Part shown: in pieces, positions 7,662 to 17,216 of the stretch
How positions within the stretch are numbered: the stretch's first letter is position 1
Layout of the letters: each line of letters starts with the position of its first letter
Assembly: GCA_937862735.1 (NCBI GenBank)
Contig: CALMDH010000304.1
Coordinates: forward strand, 30,155 to 94,154
Origin: M0108 sp937862735
Lineage (GTDB): Bacteria > Pseudomonadota > Gammaproteobacteria > Chromatiales > Chromatiaceae
Length of the DNA stretch: 64,000 bases
Direction of reading: 5' to 3'
Program-made: the position numbers and the translations under genes
The notes under the pieces: model-generated
Databases searched by the model: none
What the model was told of the DNA's origin: nothing
The model's input: only the letters and a program-made list of their open reading frames with translations

Positions 7662-10402
7662 CCGAGATCAGCCGCACCGCCCTCTTTGGCAAGCTCAATC
7701 CCCTGGCCTATAAGGCGATCGAAAGCGCCACCGTCTTTTGCAAGATCCGTGGCAACCCCTACGTGGAACTGGTGCACTGGTTCAATCAGATCCTCCAGAA
7801 TCAGGATTCGGACCTGCACCGGATCATCCGCCAGTTCGACCTGGACCCGGCCGGTCTGGCCCGGGATTTCACCGAAACCCTGGATCGACTACCACGGGGG
7901 GCCCGCTCCATCTCCGACCTGTCCGCGGACGTGGAGGAGGCCGTCGAGCGCGGCTGGACCTACGGCACCCTGATGTTCGGTGAATCCCAGGTGCGCACCG
8001 GTCATCTCCTGGTGGGGATCCTCAAGACCCGCGGCCTGCGCAGCGGCCTGCTCGGCATTTCCCGCCAATTCGACAAGATCGTCACCGATACCCTCACCGA
8101 CCGCTTCGCCCAGATCGTCTCCGGCTCTCCCGAGGACCGTCTGAGCGCCCGCGACGGTTTCCAGATCAGTGGCGGGGCCCTGCCCGGCGAGGCGAGCGGC
8201 GCCCTGGCGCCAGCCCAGATGGGCAAGCAGGAGGCCTTGCGCCTCTTCTCGGTGGATCTCACCGAGCGCGCCCGCCAGGGTGAGCTGGACCCCATCGTCG
8301 GGCGCGATGATGAGATCCGGCAGATGATCGACATCCTCATGCGCCGGCGCCAGAACAACCCCATCCTCACCGGCGAGGCCGGCGTCGGCAAGACCGCCGT
8401 CGTCGAGGGTTTCGCCCTGCGCCTGGCCAGCGGCGAGGTGCCGCCGCCCCTCAAGGATGTCAGCCTGCGCACCCTGGATGTGGGACTGCTCCAGGCCGGG
8501 GCCAGCATGAAGGGCGAATTCGAGAACCGCCTGCGTCAGGTCATCGAGGAGGTGCAGGCCTCCCCCAAGCCGATCATCCTCTTCATCGACGAGGCCCATA
8601 CCCTCATCGGCGCGGGTGGCAGCGCCGGCACCGGGGACGCCGCCAACCTGCTCAAGCCGGCCCTGGCCCGCGGCACCCTGCGCACGGTCGCCGCCACCAC
8701 CTGGGGGGAGTACAAGAAATACATCGAGAAGGACCCGGCCCTCACCCGGCGCTTTCAGGTCATCGCCGTGGACGAGCCGAGCGAGGACAAGGCGATCCTG
8801 ATGGTCCGCGGGATCGCCTCGGCCCTGGAAAAGCATCACCAGGTCCAGTTGCTCGACGAGGCCCTGGAGGCGGCGGTAAGGCTCTCCCGCCGTTATATCC
8901 CGGCGCGCCAACTGCCAGACAAGGCGGTCAGCCTGCTCGACACCGCCTGCGCCCGGGTGGCCATCAGCCAGGCCGCCGAACCGGCGGAGGTGGAGGACTG
9001 CCGGCGGCGCATCGAAGGCCTGGAGACCGAACTCGCCATCATCGCCCGCGAGAGCGCCGTCGGGGTGGACACCGGCGAGCGCGCCGGCAGGGCGGAGGCC
9101 AGTCTGGAGGTTGAACGGGCACGCCTGACCGAGCTCACCGGCCGATGGGAGGCCGAGAAGGCCTTGGTCCAGCAAATCCTCGACCTGCGTGCGCAGCTCC
9201 GCGGCGCCCAGTCCCCTCTGGAAGACACTGGCAGCCCCCTGGAAGACTCTGGCCAGCCCCTGGAAGCGATCGCCACCCCACCCCCTGCTCAATCCACCGC
9301 CCATGAATGGGATCCCGCCACCGCCCTGGCCAAGCTCCGCCAGCTCCAGTCGGAACTGGCCAGCCTCCAGGGTGAGCGCCCCCTGATCCTGCCCAGCGTC
9401 GATGCCCAGGCCATCGCCTCGGTCGTCGCGGACTGGACCGGCATCCCCGTCGGGCGCATGGTGAAGAATGAGGTCACCGCCATCCTCCATCTGGCCGAGA
9501 CCCTCAACCAACGGGTCATTGGCCAACGCCACGCCCTGGACATGATCGCCAGGCGCATCCAGACCTCCCGCGCCCGGCTCGACAACCCCAACAAGCCCAT
9601 CGGCGTCTTTCTCCTCGCCGGTCCCTCCGGGGTCGGCAAGACCGAGACGGGCCTGGCCCTCGCCGAGGCCCTCTATGGGGGTGAGCAGAACATCATCACC
9701 ATCAACATGAGCGAGTTCCAGGAGGCCCACACCGTCTCGACCCTCAAGGGCGCCCCCCCCGGCTATGTCGGCTATGGCGAGGGCGGCATCCTCACCGAGG
9801 CCGTGCGGCGCAAGCCCTACAGCGTGATCCTGCTCGACGAGGTGGAGAAGGCTCACCCCGACGTCCACGAGATCTTCTTCCAGGTCTTTGACAAGGGCTG
9901 GATGGAGGATGCGGAGGGCCGTTACATTAACTTTCGCAATACCCTGATCCTGTTGACCACCAACGTCGGCACGGACCTCATCATGTCCCTGTGCAAGGAC
10001 CCCGAACTGATGCCGGACCTCGAGGGCCTGACCACCGCCCTGCGCCAACCCCTGCTCAAGGTCTTCCCCCCGGCCCTGCTCGGTCGGCTCGTCGCCATCC
10101 CCTATTACCCCCTCAGCGACGCCATGCTCGGGGCCATCATCCGGCTGCAACTCGATCGCATCGTCAAACGGATCGCCGAGCAACAGGGGGCCGTGCTGAC
10201 CTACGACGAGGCCGTGGTCGGCCTCATCGCCCGGCGCTGCGCCGAGGTCGAAAGCGGCGCCCGGGTCGTCGATGCCATCCTCACCAACACGGTACTACCG
10301 GCCATCAGCCGCGAATTTCTTGAGCGCACCCTCCAGGGCCAGGGCATCGAGCGGGTATCCCTGGGGGTTGGCGACGAGGGGTTCAGCTACGGATTCACCT
10401 GA
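7658..10402 (+). CDS. clpV: T6SS sheath-recycling AAA+ ATPase ClpV (TssH)
   Basis: ClpV unfolds contracted sheaths so TssB and TssC can be reused. The 914-residue product has a Clp N domain (about 1-150), a first AAA+ module with Walker A GEAGVGKT (239-246), a coiled middle domain, and a second AAA+ module with Walker A GPSGVGKT (655-662). Family-typical ClpV features include NMSEFQEAHTVSTLKGAPPGYVGYGEGG in segments around residue 690-725. ATG 7658 has CGAGGA 7 bases upstream and overlaps the tssG stop by 4 bases. An odd feature is a short repeated, proline-rich insert between the middle domain and the second ATPase (9212-9268). Confidence 0.95.
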   Translation: MTEISRTALFGKLNPLAYKAIESATVFCKIRGNPYVELVHWFNQILQNQDSDLHRIIRQFDLDPAGLARDFTETLDRLPRGARSISDLSADVEEAVERGWTYGTLMFGESQVRTGHLLVGILKTRGLRSGLLGISRQFDKIVTDTLTDRFAQIVSGSPEDRLSARDGFQISGGALPGEASGALAPAQMGKQEALRLFSVDLTERARQGELDPIVGRDDEIRQMIDILMRRRQNNPILTGEAGVGKTAVVEGFALRLASGEVPPPLKDVSLRTLDVGLLQAGASMKGEFENRLRQVIEEVQASPKPIILFIDEAHTLIGAGGSAGTGDAANLLKPALARGTLRTVAATTWGEYKKYIEKDPALTRRFQVIAVDEPSEDKAILMVRGIASALEKHHQVQLLDEALEAAVRLSRRYIPARQLPDKAVSLLDTACARVAISQAAEPAEVEDCRRRIEGLETELAIIARESAVGVDTGERAGRAEASLEVERARLTELTGRWEAEKALVQQILDLRAQLRGAQSPLEDTGSPLEDSGQPLEAIATPPPAQSTAHEWDPATALAKLRQLQSELASLQGERPLILPSVDAQAIASVVADWTGIPVGRMVKNEVTAILHLAETLNQRVIGQRHALDMIARRIQTSRARLDNPNKPIGVFLLAGPSGVGKTETGLALAEALYGGEQNIITINMSEFQEAHTVSTLKGAPPGYVGYGEGGILTEAVRRKPYSVILLDEVEKAHPDVHEIFFQVFDKGWMEDAEGRYINFRNTLILLTTNVGTDLIMSLCKDPELMPDLEGLTTALRQPLLKVFPPALLGRLVAIPYYPLSDAMLGAIIRLQLDRIVKRIAEQQGAVLTYDEAVVGLIARRCAEVESGARVVDAILTNTVLPAISREFLERTLQGQGIERVSLGVGDEGFSYGFT
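9212..9268 (+). repeat. Short tandem repeat inside clpV
   Basis: Two 21-base units encode SPLEDTG and SPLEDSG, followed by a partial third unit encoding QPLEA. They fall in the linker leading to the second ATPase module of ClpV and are followed by a proline-rich stretch. The units are imperfect at DNA level, so the duplication is not very recent. Confidence 0.7.
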
Positions 10403-10481
10403 TGCGGCCATCCTCGGCCTTTGGCCAGGGCGAAGAACGGCAAAGCCTCATTGGGAACGCATGGTCTAAGGAGCCTTCGTC

Positions 10482-12728
10482 ATGACCCTGACGCAACGAG
10501 ATCGGACCCTCTCCGTCACCACCCCCCTGGGAGAGGACAAGCTGCTGGTTAAGCGCATGCAGGGCCAGGAACGCCTCGGCGCCCCCTTCGAATATCGACT
10601 CGACCTCCTCAGCGAGGACATTGACATCGATCCCAACGACCTGCTCGGCAAACCCGCCACCCTGTCGCTGCGCCTGCTGGATGGGGGCACGCGTTATTTC
10701 AACGGGTGGATCAACCGCTTCGCCCAGGTGGGCTTTGACGGGGCGGATGCCCTCTATGAGGCCACCCTGGTACCCTGGCTCTGGTTTCTGTCCCGCACCG
10801 CCGATTGTCGAATCTTCCAGGATCAGACCGTCCCCGACATCGTCAAGGCCATCTTTCGCGAGCAGGGCTTTACCGACTTCGAGGAACGCCTGTCCGGCAC
10901 TTATCGGCAGTGGGTCTATTGCGTGCAATACCGGGAGACCGACCTCAACTTCGTCACTCGTCTGCTCGAGCATGAAGGCATCTACTATTTCTTCGAGCAC
11001 CAGGAGGGAAAACACCTCCTGATCCTGGCCGACGGTTACAGCGCCCATGCCAAGATCGAGGGCAGCGAGGAGATCCCCTATTACCCCCCCGATGCCATGG
11101 GGCAAAGAGAACGTGACTACCTCGATCGCTGGACCCTGGAACAACAGGTGCTTCCGGGCGCTTACGTCAATACCTCCTTCGACTTCACCGCCCCACGGAA
11201 GAACCTCCTGGGGACCCGCCGCAACCCCAAGGCCCACGATCTGGCGGATTTCGAGGTCTTTGACTATCCGGGGGACTATGTCGATGCCAGCGACAGTGAC
11301 ACCTATGCCCGGGTGCGCCTGGAGGAGGTCCAGGCCGGCCAGGAACTGGCTCAGGCGGAGGGTACGGCCCGGGGGCTCAGCACGGGGGCCCTTTTCAACC
11401 TCAGCGGCCATCGCCGCAAGGATCAGAACCGGGAGTATCTGATCCTGTCCGCGGATTACCGCTTCATATCGGATGAATTTGGTTCCGCCCAGGAGGGCCT
11501 CACCGCGCCATTGGTCAGGATCCGCCTGGAGGTCATGGATGCCCAAGTCCCCTTCCGTCCCGCCCGCCAGACGCCCAAACCGGTGGTCCAGGGACCCCAA
11601 ACCGCCATCGTGGTCGGCAAAGCCGGCGAGGAGATCTGGACGGACGAATACGGCCGGGTGAAGGTCCAGTTCCATTGGGACCGCTATGGCAAGCAGGACG
11701 AAAACAGTTCCTGCTGGGTGCGAGTATCCCACCCCTGGGCCGGCAAGAACTGGGGCGCCATCGCCCTGCCGCGCATCGGTCAGGAGGTGGTCGTCAGCTT
11801 TCTGGAAGGTGATCCCGACCGGCCACTGATCACCGGGCGCGTCTACAACGGCGACTGCATGCCGCCCTATGGCTTACCGGCCAACCAGACCCAGACCGGG
11901 ATCCGGAGTCGCAGCAGCAAAGGAGGTAGCGGCGCCAACTGTAACGAAATCCGCATGGAGGACAAGAGCGGCGAGGAGGAGCTCTTCTTCCATGCCGAGC
12001 TTAACCAGACCATCGAGGTCGAGAACGACGAATCTCATTGGGTGGGACACGATCGTACCAAGAAGGTCGACAATGACGAGACGACCACCATTGGCAACAA
12101 CCGGACCGAGTCCGTAGGGGCGGACGAGACGATCGACATCGGGGCGAACCGGACCGAGACCGTCGGCGCTAACGAGGACATCAGCATCGGCGCCAACCGG
12201 ACCGAGAACGTCAGTGCCAACGAGAAGATCAACATCGGTGCCAACCGCACCGAAAGCGTGGGTGCCAACGAGTCGGTCCAGATCGGCGCGAGCCGGACGC
12301 TGAAGGTCGGCGCCTCCGAGTCCGTCACCATCGGGGCCAGCCGCAGCGAGCGGATCGGCGCCAGCCTGGCCCAGACTGTCGGCGGCAGCGTCAGCCTGAC
12401 CTCGGGTGGGTCCTTCACCATCACCGCGACCGGGGGGATGACCATCATCGCCCCGGGCGGTTTCAAGATCGTTGATTTCGAGTTGCACAAGGTCGGGGGG
12501 ACCGTCAAGGAAGGCTATGCCGTCGCGATCAATTTTAACGGTGCCGTGATGGAAATGACGGGGGTAAAGGCTGAAGCAGTAGGCTCCGCAAATGCGGCTA
12601 TCGGCCTGAAGTTCGAGAAGGTGGGCGTGGATCTGGGCGCCAAGGACGTGACCCAGCAAATGATCGCCCTGGAGGCCCTGTCATCGGCCACCAACATCGA
12701 GATGGACACCCTGAAGATCCTGATGTGA
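10482..12728 (+). CDS. vgrG: T6SS spike protein VgrG (TssI) with C-terminal extension
   Basis: VgrG trimerises into the puncturing spike at the tip of the Hcp tube. The 748-residue product has the gp27-like part (VKRMQGQERLGAPFEYRLDLLS; FVTRLLEHEGIYYFFEH), an OB-fold gp5-like part (EIWTDEYGRVKVQFHWDR; SHPWAGKNWGAIALPRIGQE), then a repeat beta-helix needle (residues 540-635). About 113 residues follow the needle; they are not a toxin family I recognise. AAGGAG lies upstream of ATG 10482. Position after clpV and before the DUF2169 gene suggests the spike is loaded by the adaptor cassette downstream. Confidence 0.93.
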   Translation: MTLTQRDRTLSVTTPLGEDKLLVKRMQGQERLGAPFEYRLDLLSEDIDIDPNDLLGKPATLSLRLLDGGTRYFNGWINRFAQVGFDGADALYEATLVPWLWFLSRTADCRIFQDQTVPDIVKAIFREQGFTDFEERLSGTYRQWVYCVQYRETDLNFVTRLLEHEGIYYFFEHQEGKHLLILADGYSAHAKIEGSEEIPYYPPDAMGQRERDYLDRWTLEQQVLPGAYVNTSFDFTAPRKNLLGTRRNPKAHDLADFEVFDYPGDYVDASDSDTYARVRLEEVQAGQELAQAEGTARGLSTGALFNLSGHRRKDQNREYLILSADYRFISDEFGSAQEGLTAPLVRIRLEVMDAQVPFRPARQTPKPVVQGPQTAIVVGKAGEEIWTDEYGRVKVQFHWDRYGKQDENSSCWVRVSHPWAGKNWGAIALPRIGQEVVVSFLEGDPDRPLITGRVYNGDCMPPYGLPANQTQTGIRSRSSKGGSGANCNEIRMEDKSGEEELFFHAELNQTIEVENDESHWVGHDRTKKVDNDETTTIGNNRTESVGADETIDIGANRTETVGANEDISIGANRTENVSANEKINIGANRTESVGANESVQIGASRTLKVGASESVTIGASRSERIGASLAQTVGGSVSLTSGGSFTITATGGMTIIAPGGFKIVDFELHKVGGTVKEGYAVAINFNGAVMEMTGVKAEAVGSANAAIGLKFEKVGVDLGAKDVTQQMIALEALSSATNIEMDTLKILM
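12099..12386 (+). repeat. Six 48-base repeats encoding the VgrG needle
   Basis: Six consecutive 16-residue units follow the pattern NRTExVGAxExxxIGA, each encoded by 48 bases, with the last two drifting to SRTLKVGASESVTIGA and SRSERIGASLAQTVGG. The alternating valine, isoleucine and glycine spacing is that of the triple-stranded VgrG beta-helix. Codon differences between units show old duplication rather than a fresh expansion. Confidence 0.85.
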
Positions 12729-12742
12729 CCGGCTAAACTGCC

Positions 12743-15379
12743 ATGCGTTGCGTCAAGCCGCTATCTGCCTCCCTGCTGACCCGTCCCTTTGAACATGGCG
12801 GGCGCTTCATGCTGGGCGTTTCGGTCCTGCTCTTTTCGACCCTGGGCCGCCCCGGCCGGCTCCTGACCGAACAGGCCCTCTGGCCCTTCTGGGCGAACCG
12901 ACCCGAGTCTCAGGGTCCCTTGGAGGAAGGTTATCCGCGCCCCCGGGCGGAATATCTCATCGGCGCGACGGCCTTCACCCGTCCCGATAAGCCGCGGGCC
13001 TGTCGGGTCCGCGCCCAGGTCGGTGGTCTGAGCAAGGAATTGGTTGTCTGGGGACCGCGCTTTTGGGAGGGTGATCGTCCCTCGGTCCCCCACCCCTTCG
13101 AGCGCTTGCCGCTCAACTGGACCCAGACCTATGGGGGGGAGGATTTTCCGAAAAACCCCATCGGCATGGGGCGGCGCGACAGCGAGATCCATGGGATGCG
13201 CCTGCGCCTGTTGCCGCGGGTGGAATATCCCGATCAGCCTCTGACCAGCCCGACCGGCATCGGCCGCCCGGCCGGTTTTGGCCCCCTGGATCCAACCTGG
13301 GCGACCCGAGCCGCCAAGCGCGGGACCTATGACGCGGCCTGGCTGGAGCGGGACTATCCCGGCCTGGCCAGGGATCTGGACGGGAGCTTTTTCAACCTGG
13401 CCCCGGAGGACCAGCAGCAAGCCGCGCCCTTCCGCGGCGACGAGGACTATGCCTTCGACCTGCTGCATCCGGAGATCGACCGCCTCGCAGGGACCTTGCC
13501 AGGCCTCGCCGCGCGGGTCTTCGCGACCCGGCGCGCGGCGGGGGGACAGGAGTTCGAAGAGGTCGGCATGTCGCTCAAGGCGCTCTGGTTTTTTCCGGAG
13601 GAGGAGCGTTTGATCCAGGTCTTTCAAGGCTGGATGCCGATCGCGGAGGACGATGCCGCGGATGTGCTCGAGCTGCTGACCGCCGTCGAGCGACTAGGGG
13701 AGAGCCGTCCCCTCGAGCATTATCGCGGCGTTGGCGACCGTCGACGCGATCCTCAGCGGGGTGCGCTGGAATTCCTGCGCGAATCCGATCTGATGCCTGC
13801 GGATCTCGCCGTATCCCTGTTCAATCCCCCGGACCAGCCGAGTCTGGCCTACACGCGCGCCATGCGCCGTGCCGCGCGGGAGCGCGCCGAGGCCCGCTCT
13901 CTGGTCGCCACCCATGGCCTGGATCCCGACGAACACGGGCCGCCGCTCGACCTGGCGGAACCACCGCGGATTCGGACCCTCGATGATCTGATCGAGGTCC
14001 GCCAGCGGATGGAGGCCGAATCCGCCGCGGTTGCCGCTCGCGTGGAACAAGAAAAGGGCGCGGCCCTGGAGGGGGTGCGCGAGGTCCTGGCGTGCGCGGG
14101 TGGGGATTTCGCCCTGATCGAGCGCGAGATGAGTGGGGAGTTGACCCGGGGGCCGCCCCGGCCAAGCGCGGAGCCTTTGATCGCCGATCTGACCCACCTC
14201 GTCCAGGAAGGGCGCGCCACCGGCGGCCATGTCGCCGAACTGGAGCAAATGCTGGCCGATCCGGCCATCCTGGCCCGCTGGCGCGAGGCGGATCGGCAGC
14301 AGCTTGCCGCCTATCAGGCGATGGGCCACCACCAGGTGCCGCCCGACCCGCTGGCGGCATCCGCCCAGGCCGAACGGCGTGCGCGGGTCCAGGCCGAGCT
14401 TGCCCGTCATGGCTCCCTGGCGGGCTGGGATCTGACCCGGGCGGACCTGACCCAGATGGATCTGCGCGGGGCGGACCTGGGGGGTGCCCTGCTGGAGGGG
14501 GCCGACCTCAGCGGTGCCCGGCTCGACCAGGCCCAATTGAGCCGGGCCATGCTGGCTCACGCGCGGATGATCGGGACCAGCCTGGCCGGTGCCGATCTGC
14601 GCGAGTGCAATCTGGGAGGGGCCCAGATCGCGCGGTCGGATCTCAGCGGTGCCGATTTGAGCGCCGCCATCCTGGAAGGGGCGCAATTGAGTAATTCGAG
14701 CCTGCGCGGTGCCCGGATCGACGGGCTGCGCCTCACCGGCGCCCTGATCGTCGCGGTGGATTTCTCCGAGACCCACAGCGAGGCGATGCTCCTGCTGCGG
14801 GAGATCGATCTGCGGGGTTGCCGTTTCGTCGGGGTCCGCTATGCCCAGGCGGTCTTCCAGGATTGCGATCTTGGCGAGGTCGATATGTCGGGCGCCGCCA
14901 TCACCAAGGCCGCCTTCGTCGGGATTCGGGCCTCCCAAGCCTGTTTTCGCGGTCTGAGTCTGGCGGTAGGCTGCTTTGCCCTGGGTTGCTGGTTGGAGGG
15001 GGCGGATTTCAGCGGCGCCCAACTGAACGAGGTCTCGTTTCGGGATACTCCCCTCCGTGGCGCCAACTTCAGCCATGCCCAACTGCGCGGGAGCGATTTC
15101 AGTGGCTGCGATCTGAGGGAGAGCCGCTTTTACGGCGCCGATGCCCGCGGCGCCCGGCTGGTGCGGGCCGACCTGGGAGCCGCCGATCTAAGCTCCTGCA
15201 ACCTCGCCGGGGCGGTCCTCCAGCACGCCCTCCTCGCGGGGACGTCCCTGTCCCATGCGAATCTCCACGAGGCCGATCTGGCCCGCATCAGGGTCGTTGG
15301 GCAGGTGAGCTTCGCGGGCGCCATCTTCACGCGCGCCAGAACCCGACCGCGCCATCGCCGGGATGGGGGGGAGGGCTGA
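12743..15379 (+). CDS. DUF2169 adaptor fused to a pentapeptide-repeat domain
   Basis: DUF2169 proteins occur beside vgrG and PAAR genes; one in Agrobacterium is required for loading the Tde2 effector, so an adaptor or chaperone role is likely here. The 878-residue product begins with the DUF2169 domain (about 1-300; KPLSASLLTRPFEHGG, NWTQTYGGEDFPKNPIGMG). A charged helical middle follows (about 370-550), then a long run of A(D/N)LxG-type pentapeptides (about 560-860) that would fold as a right-handed quadrilateral helix. It begins 14 bases after vgrG and is followed 7 bases later by a second pentapeptide gene. No catalytic motif is visible. The fusion could serve as a platform linking spike and cargo. 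Confidence 0.85.
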   Translation: MRCVKPLSASLLTRPFEHGGRFMLGVSVLLFSTLGRPGRLLTEQALWPFWANRPESQGPLEEGYPRPRAEYLIGATAFTRPDKPRACRVRAQVGGLSKELVVWGPRFWEGDRPSVPHPFERLPLNWTQTYGGEDFPKNPIGMGRRDSEIHGMRLRLLPRVEYPDQPLTSPTGIGRPAGFGPLDPTWATRAAKRGTYDAAWLERDYPGLARDLDGSFFNLAPEDQQQAAPFRGDEDYAFDLLHPEIDRLAGTLPGLAARVFATRRAAGGQEFEEVGMSLKALWFFPEEERLIQVFQGWMPIAEDDAADVLELLTAVERLGESRPLEHYRGVGDRRRDPQRGALEFLRESDLMPADLAVSLFNPPDQPSLAYTRAMRRAARERAEARSLVATHGLDPDEHGPPLDLAEPPRIRTLDDLIEVRQRMEAESAAVAARVEQEKGAALEGVREVLACAGGDFALIEREMSGELTRGPPRPSAEPLIADLTHLVQEGRATGGHVAELEQMLADPAILARWREADRQQLAAYQAMGHHQVPPDPLAASAQAERRARVQAELARHGSLAGWDLTRADLTQMDLRGADLGGALLEGADLSGARLDQAQLSRAMLAHARMIGTSLAGADLRECNLGGAQIARSDLSGADLSAAILEGAQLSNSSLRGARIDGLRLTGALIVAVDFSETHSEAMLLLREIDLRGCRFVGVRYAQAVFQDCDLGEVDMSGAAITKAAFVGIRASQACFRGLSLAVGCFALGCWLEGADFSGAQLNEVSFRDTPLRGANFSHAQLRGSDFSGCDLRESRFYGADARGARLVRADLGAADLSSCNLAGAVLQHALLAGTSLSHANLHEADLARIRVVGQVSFAGAIFTRARTRPRHRRDGGEG

Positions 15380-15386
15380 GGTTCCC

Positions 15387-16454
15387 ATGGACCGCGAGGA
15401 GTTAGTGCGCCGTGCCCAGGAGGCCGAGCTGGTCAGTGGCGAGAGCTTGTGCCAGCTCGACTTGAGCGGGGCGGATCTGGCGGCCCTCCGGTTCGACCAC
15501 TGCCAACTCGACCGCCTCGACCTGAGGGGTGCCGATCTGACCGACTGCCAGTTCCTGCACTGCCGGTTACAGCACTGTCGCCTGGATGGGGCCCAACTCA
15601 CCGGTACCGTCTTTTTTGGCTCTGAACTGGCCTCGGTCTCCGTGGCCGAGGGGCGGATCGAAAATGCCAACTGGCACCAATGTCAGCTTCGTGGGGTCAT
15701 TTTCGATCGGGTGCAGCTCCGCTTTGCGTCCTTCAGCCATGGCCAGTTGGAGGAGGTCTGCTTTAGGGAGGCACGGCTTGAGCAGCTCATCATGACCAAC
15801 CTAACGTGCGGCACCCTGGATTTCACGGACGCCCACCTGGAGCGGACCGTGCTGCTCGAATGCGATCTGCAACGCGCTGACTTTACCAAAGCCCGCTTTG
15901 AGTTCGTGGTCCTTACCAAGAGCAAGCTGGCCGGGCAGCGTTTCAGCGGCCAGACATTCGCCTTCACGCAATTCAGCGAGGCCGATCTGACCGGATGTGA
16001 CTTCAGCCGGGCGCACCTCAGGCAGGCCAATTTCACCTCGGCCCATATGCAAGGGGCCTGCTTCACAGGGGCCCAAGCCCCCCAGGCCATCTTCCTCCAG
16101 GCCCAACTGGAAGATGCGGATTTTGCCGACGCCGATCTGACCCAGGCGATTTGGCAGGGCGCCCAAGCCACGCGGACCTCATTTTTGCGTGCCAAACTCT
16201 ACCAGGGCAATTTCGTCGCGGCCGACCTGAGCCATGCCGATTTGCGCGGGGCGGACCTGACCTATGCCGACCTCTCCCATGCCACTCTGGAGGAGGCCAA
16301 CCTCAGCGGGGCGAGACTCTTCAGGGCCAAGCTCCACCGGGTGCGCGATCGCGGGGCCCAATTCACCGACCGCGGCCAGGCCCTCGGCGATGACCCTGAG
16401 CAGCTCGCCGCCGAACAATGGCGCCCCCAACCCAGACCCGAGTCACCGCGATGA
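15387..16454 (+). CDS. Pentapeptide-repeat protein of the T6SS cassette
   Basis: The 355-residue product is built almost entirely of pentapeptide repeats (for example ADLRGADLTYADLSHA near the C-terminus) after a short helical start (MDREELVRRAQEAELVSGE). It has no signal peptide and no membrane segment. Stand-alone pentapeptide proteins commonly sit between DUF2169 and DUF3540 genes in vgrG cassettes, where they are presumed to help adaptor assembly; the molecular role is unknown. ATG 15387 was preferred to ATG 15363, which lies inside the upstream gene. The sparsely repetitive middle contains many cysteines and histidines within repeat positions. Confidence 0.8.
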   Translation: MDREELVRRAQEAELVSGESLCQLDLSGADLAALRFDHCQLDRLDLRGADLTDCQFLHCRLQHCRLDGAQLTGTVFFGSELASVSVAEGRIENANWHQCQLRGVIFDRVQLRFASFSHGQLEEVCFREARLEQLIMTNLTCGTLDFTDAHLERTVLLECDLQRADFTKARFEFVVLTKSKLAGQRFSGQTFAFTQFSEADLTGCDFSRAHLRQANFTSAHMQGACFTGAQAPQAIFLQAQLEDADFADADLTQAIWQGAQATRTSFLRAKLYQGNFVAADLSHADLRGADLTYADLSHATLEEANLSGARLFRAKLHRVRDRGAQFTDRGQALGDDPEQLAAEQWRPQPRPESPR

Positions 16455-16536
16455 AAGCGAACCCGCGGGTCCCCGTTCATTCAACCCCGATCAGAAGCCC
16501 GCTGACCGATCGGGACCAGCCTAGAGAGAGATTGCC

Positions 16537-17205
16537 ATGGATGCCTTGAGCCCCGAACACCCGATACGACTGCGTCCCTTTCCCCTCCACGTGGATGGCG
16601 TGGTGCTCGCGATCGAGGATGATCTGGCCTGGTTTCGCATCGGCACGGCCACCGGTGAACTGCGGGCCCGACGCGCCCTCGGTTGTCTGGTCTGGCCCGA
16701 GGTCGACGATCGGGTGCTGACCTCGGTGGGCCTGACCGACGAGCCCTTTCTGATCGCGGTGCTCGAACGTCCCTCCGGCACCCCCTTGCGGCTGGTCCTA
16801 ACGCGGGAGACGCAGATCGAGGTCGCCGGAGGCGGCGGGATGAGCCTGAAAGTCGACGGCCCTCTAGACCTGGGTTCCCAGGCCACCCTCAGCCTGGATG
16901 GCCCGGAGGTGGTGGTTCGCGGCGGTACCTTGACCTTAGCCGCCCAGCGTCTCAGCGTCATTGCCCGCGAGGCCCTGGCAACCTTGCGGATCAGCCGCCT
17001 GATCGGGGACCTGATCGAAGCGACCGCAGAATGCTTACATCTGCGCCTCGACCGGTCCCGGCGCACGGTCAGGGATCTGGACCAGGTGCACGCGGGTACG
17101 CTCGAATTACGCGCCGAGCAGCTCGCCCACCTCCAGTGCGACACCCTGGTTGCCACCGCCCAGCGCCTGGTGAAGATCGATGGCGAACAGATTCACCTTG
17201 GTTAG
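16537..17205 (+). CDS. DUF3540 family protein
   Basis: The 222-residue product matches the DUF3540 pattern: an N-terminal beta-rich part (GVVLAIEDDLAWFRIGTATGELRARRA) and a middle with LVLTRETQIEVAGGGGMSL. The C-terminal half has short repeating turns resembling the VgrG needle (TLTLAAQRLSVIARE; TLELRAEQLAHLQCDTL). That resemblance suggests it could sit on or extend the spike. AGAGAGAG lies just upstream of ATG 16537. The gene is 11 bases before the DUF4150 gene. The function is not established; family neighbours are always vgrG, DUF2169 and DUF4150 genes. Confidence 0.8.
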   Translation: MDALSPEHPIRLRPFPLHVDGVVLAIEDDLAWFRIGTATGELRARRALGCLVWPEVDDRVLTSVGLTDEPFLIAVLERPSGTPLRLVLTRETQIEVAGGGGMSLKVDGPLDLGSQATLSLDGPEVVVRGGTLTLAAQRLSVIAREALATLRISRLIGDLIEATAECLHLRLDRSRRTVRDLDQVHAGTLELRAEQLAHLQCDTLVATAQRLVKIDGEQIHLG

Positions 17206-17216
17206 GAGATAAGGCC

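Noticed and set aside
7889..10183. A 764-codon minus-strand frame opposite clpV
   Set aside because: The sense strand encodes an unmistakable ClpV; the antisense product is rich in G, L and D with no motifs.
12099..12386. Regular 48-base repeats considered as a CRISPR-like or non-coding array
   Set aside because: They are in frame, without spacers, and encode the VgrG beta-helix.
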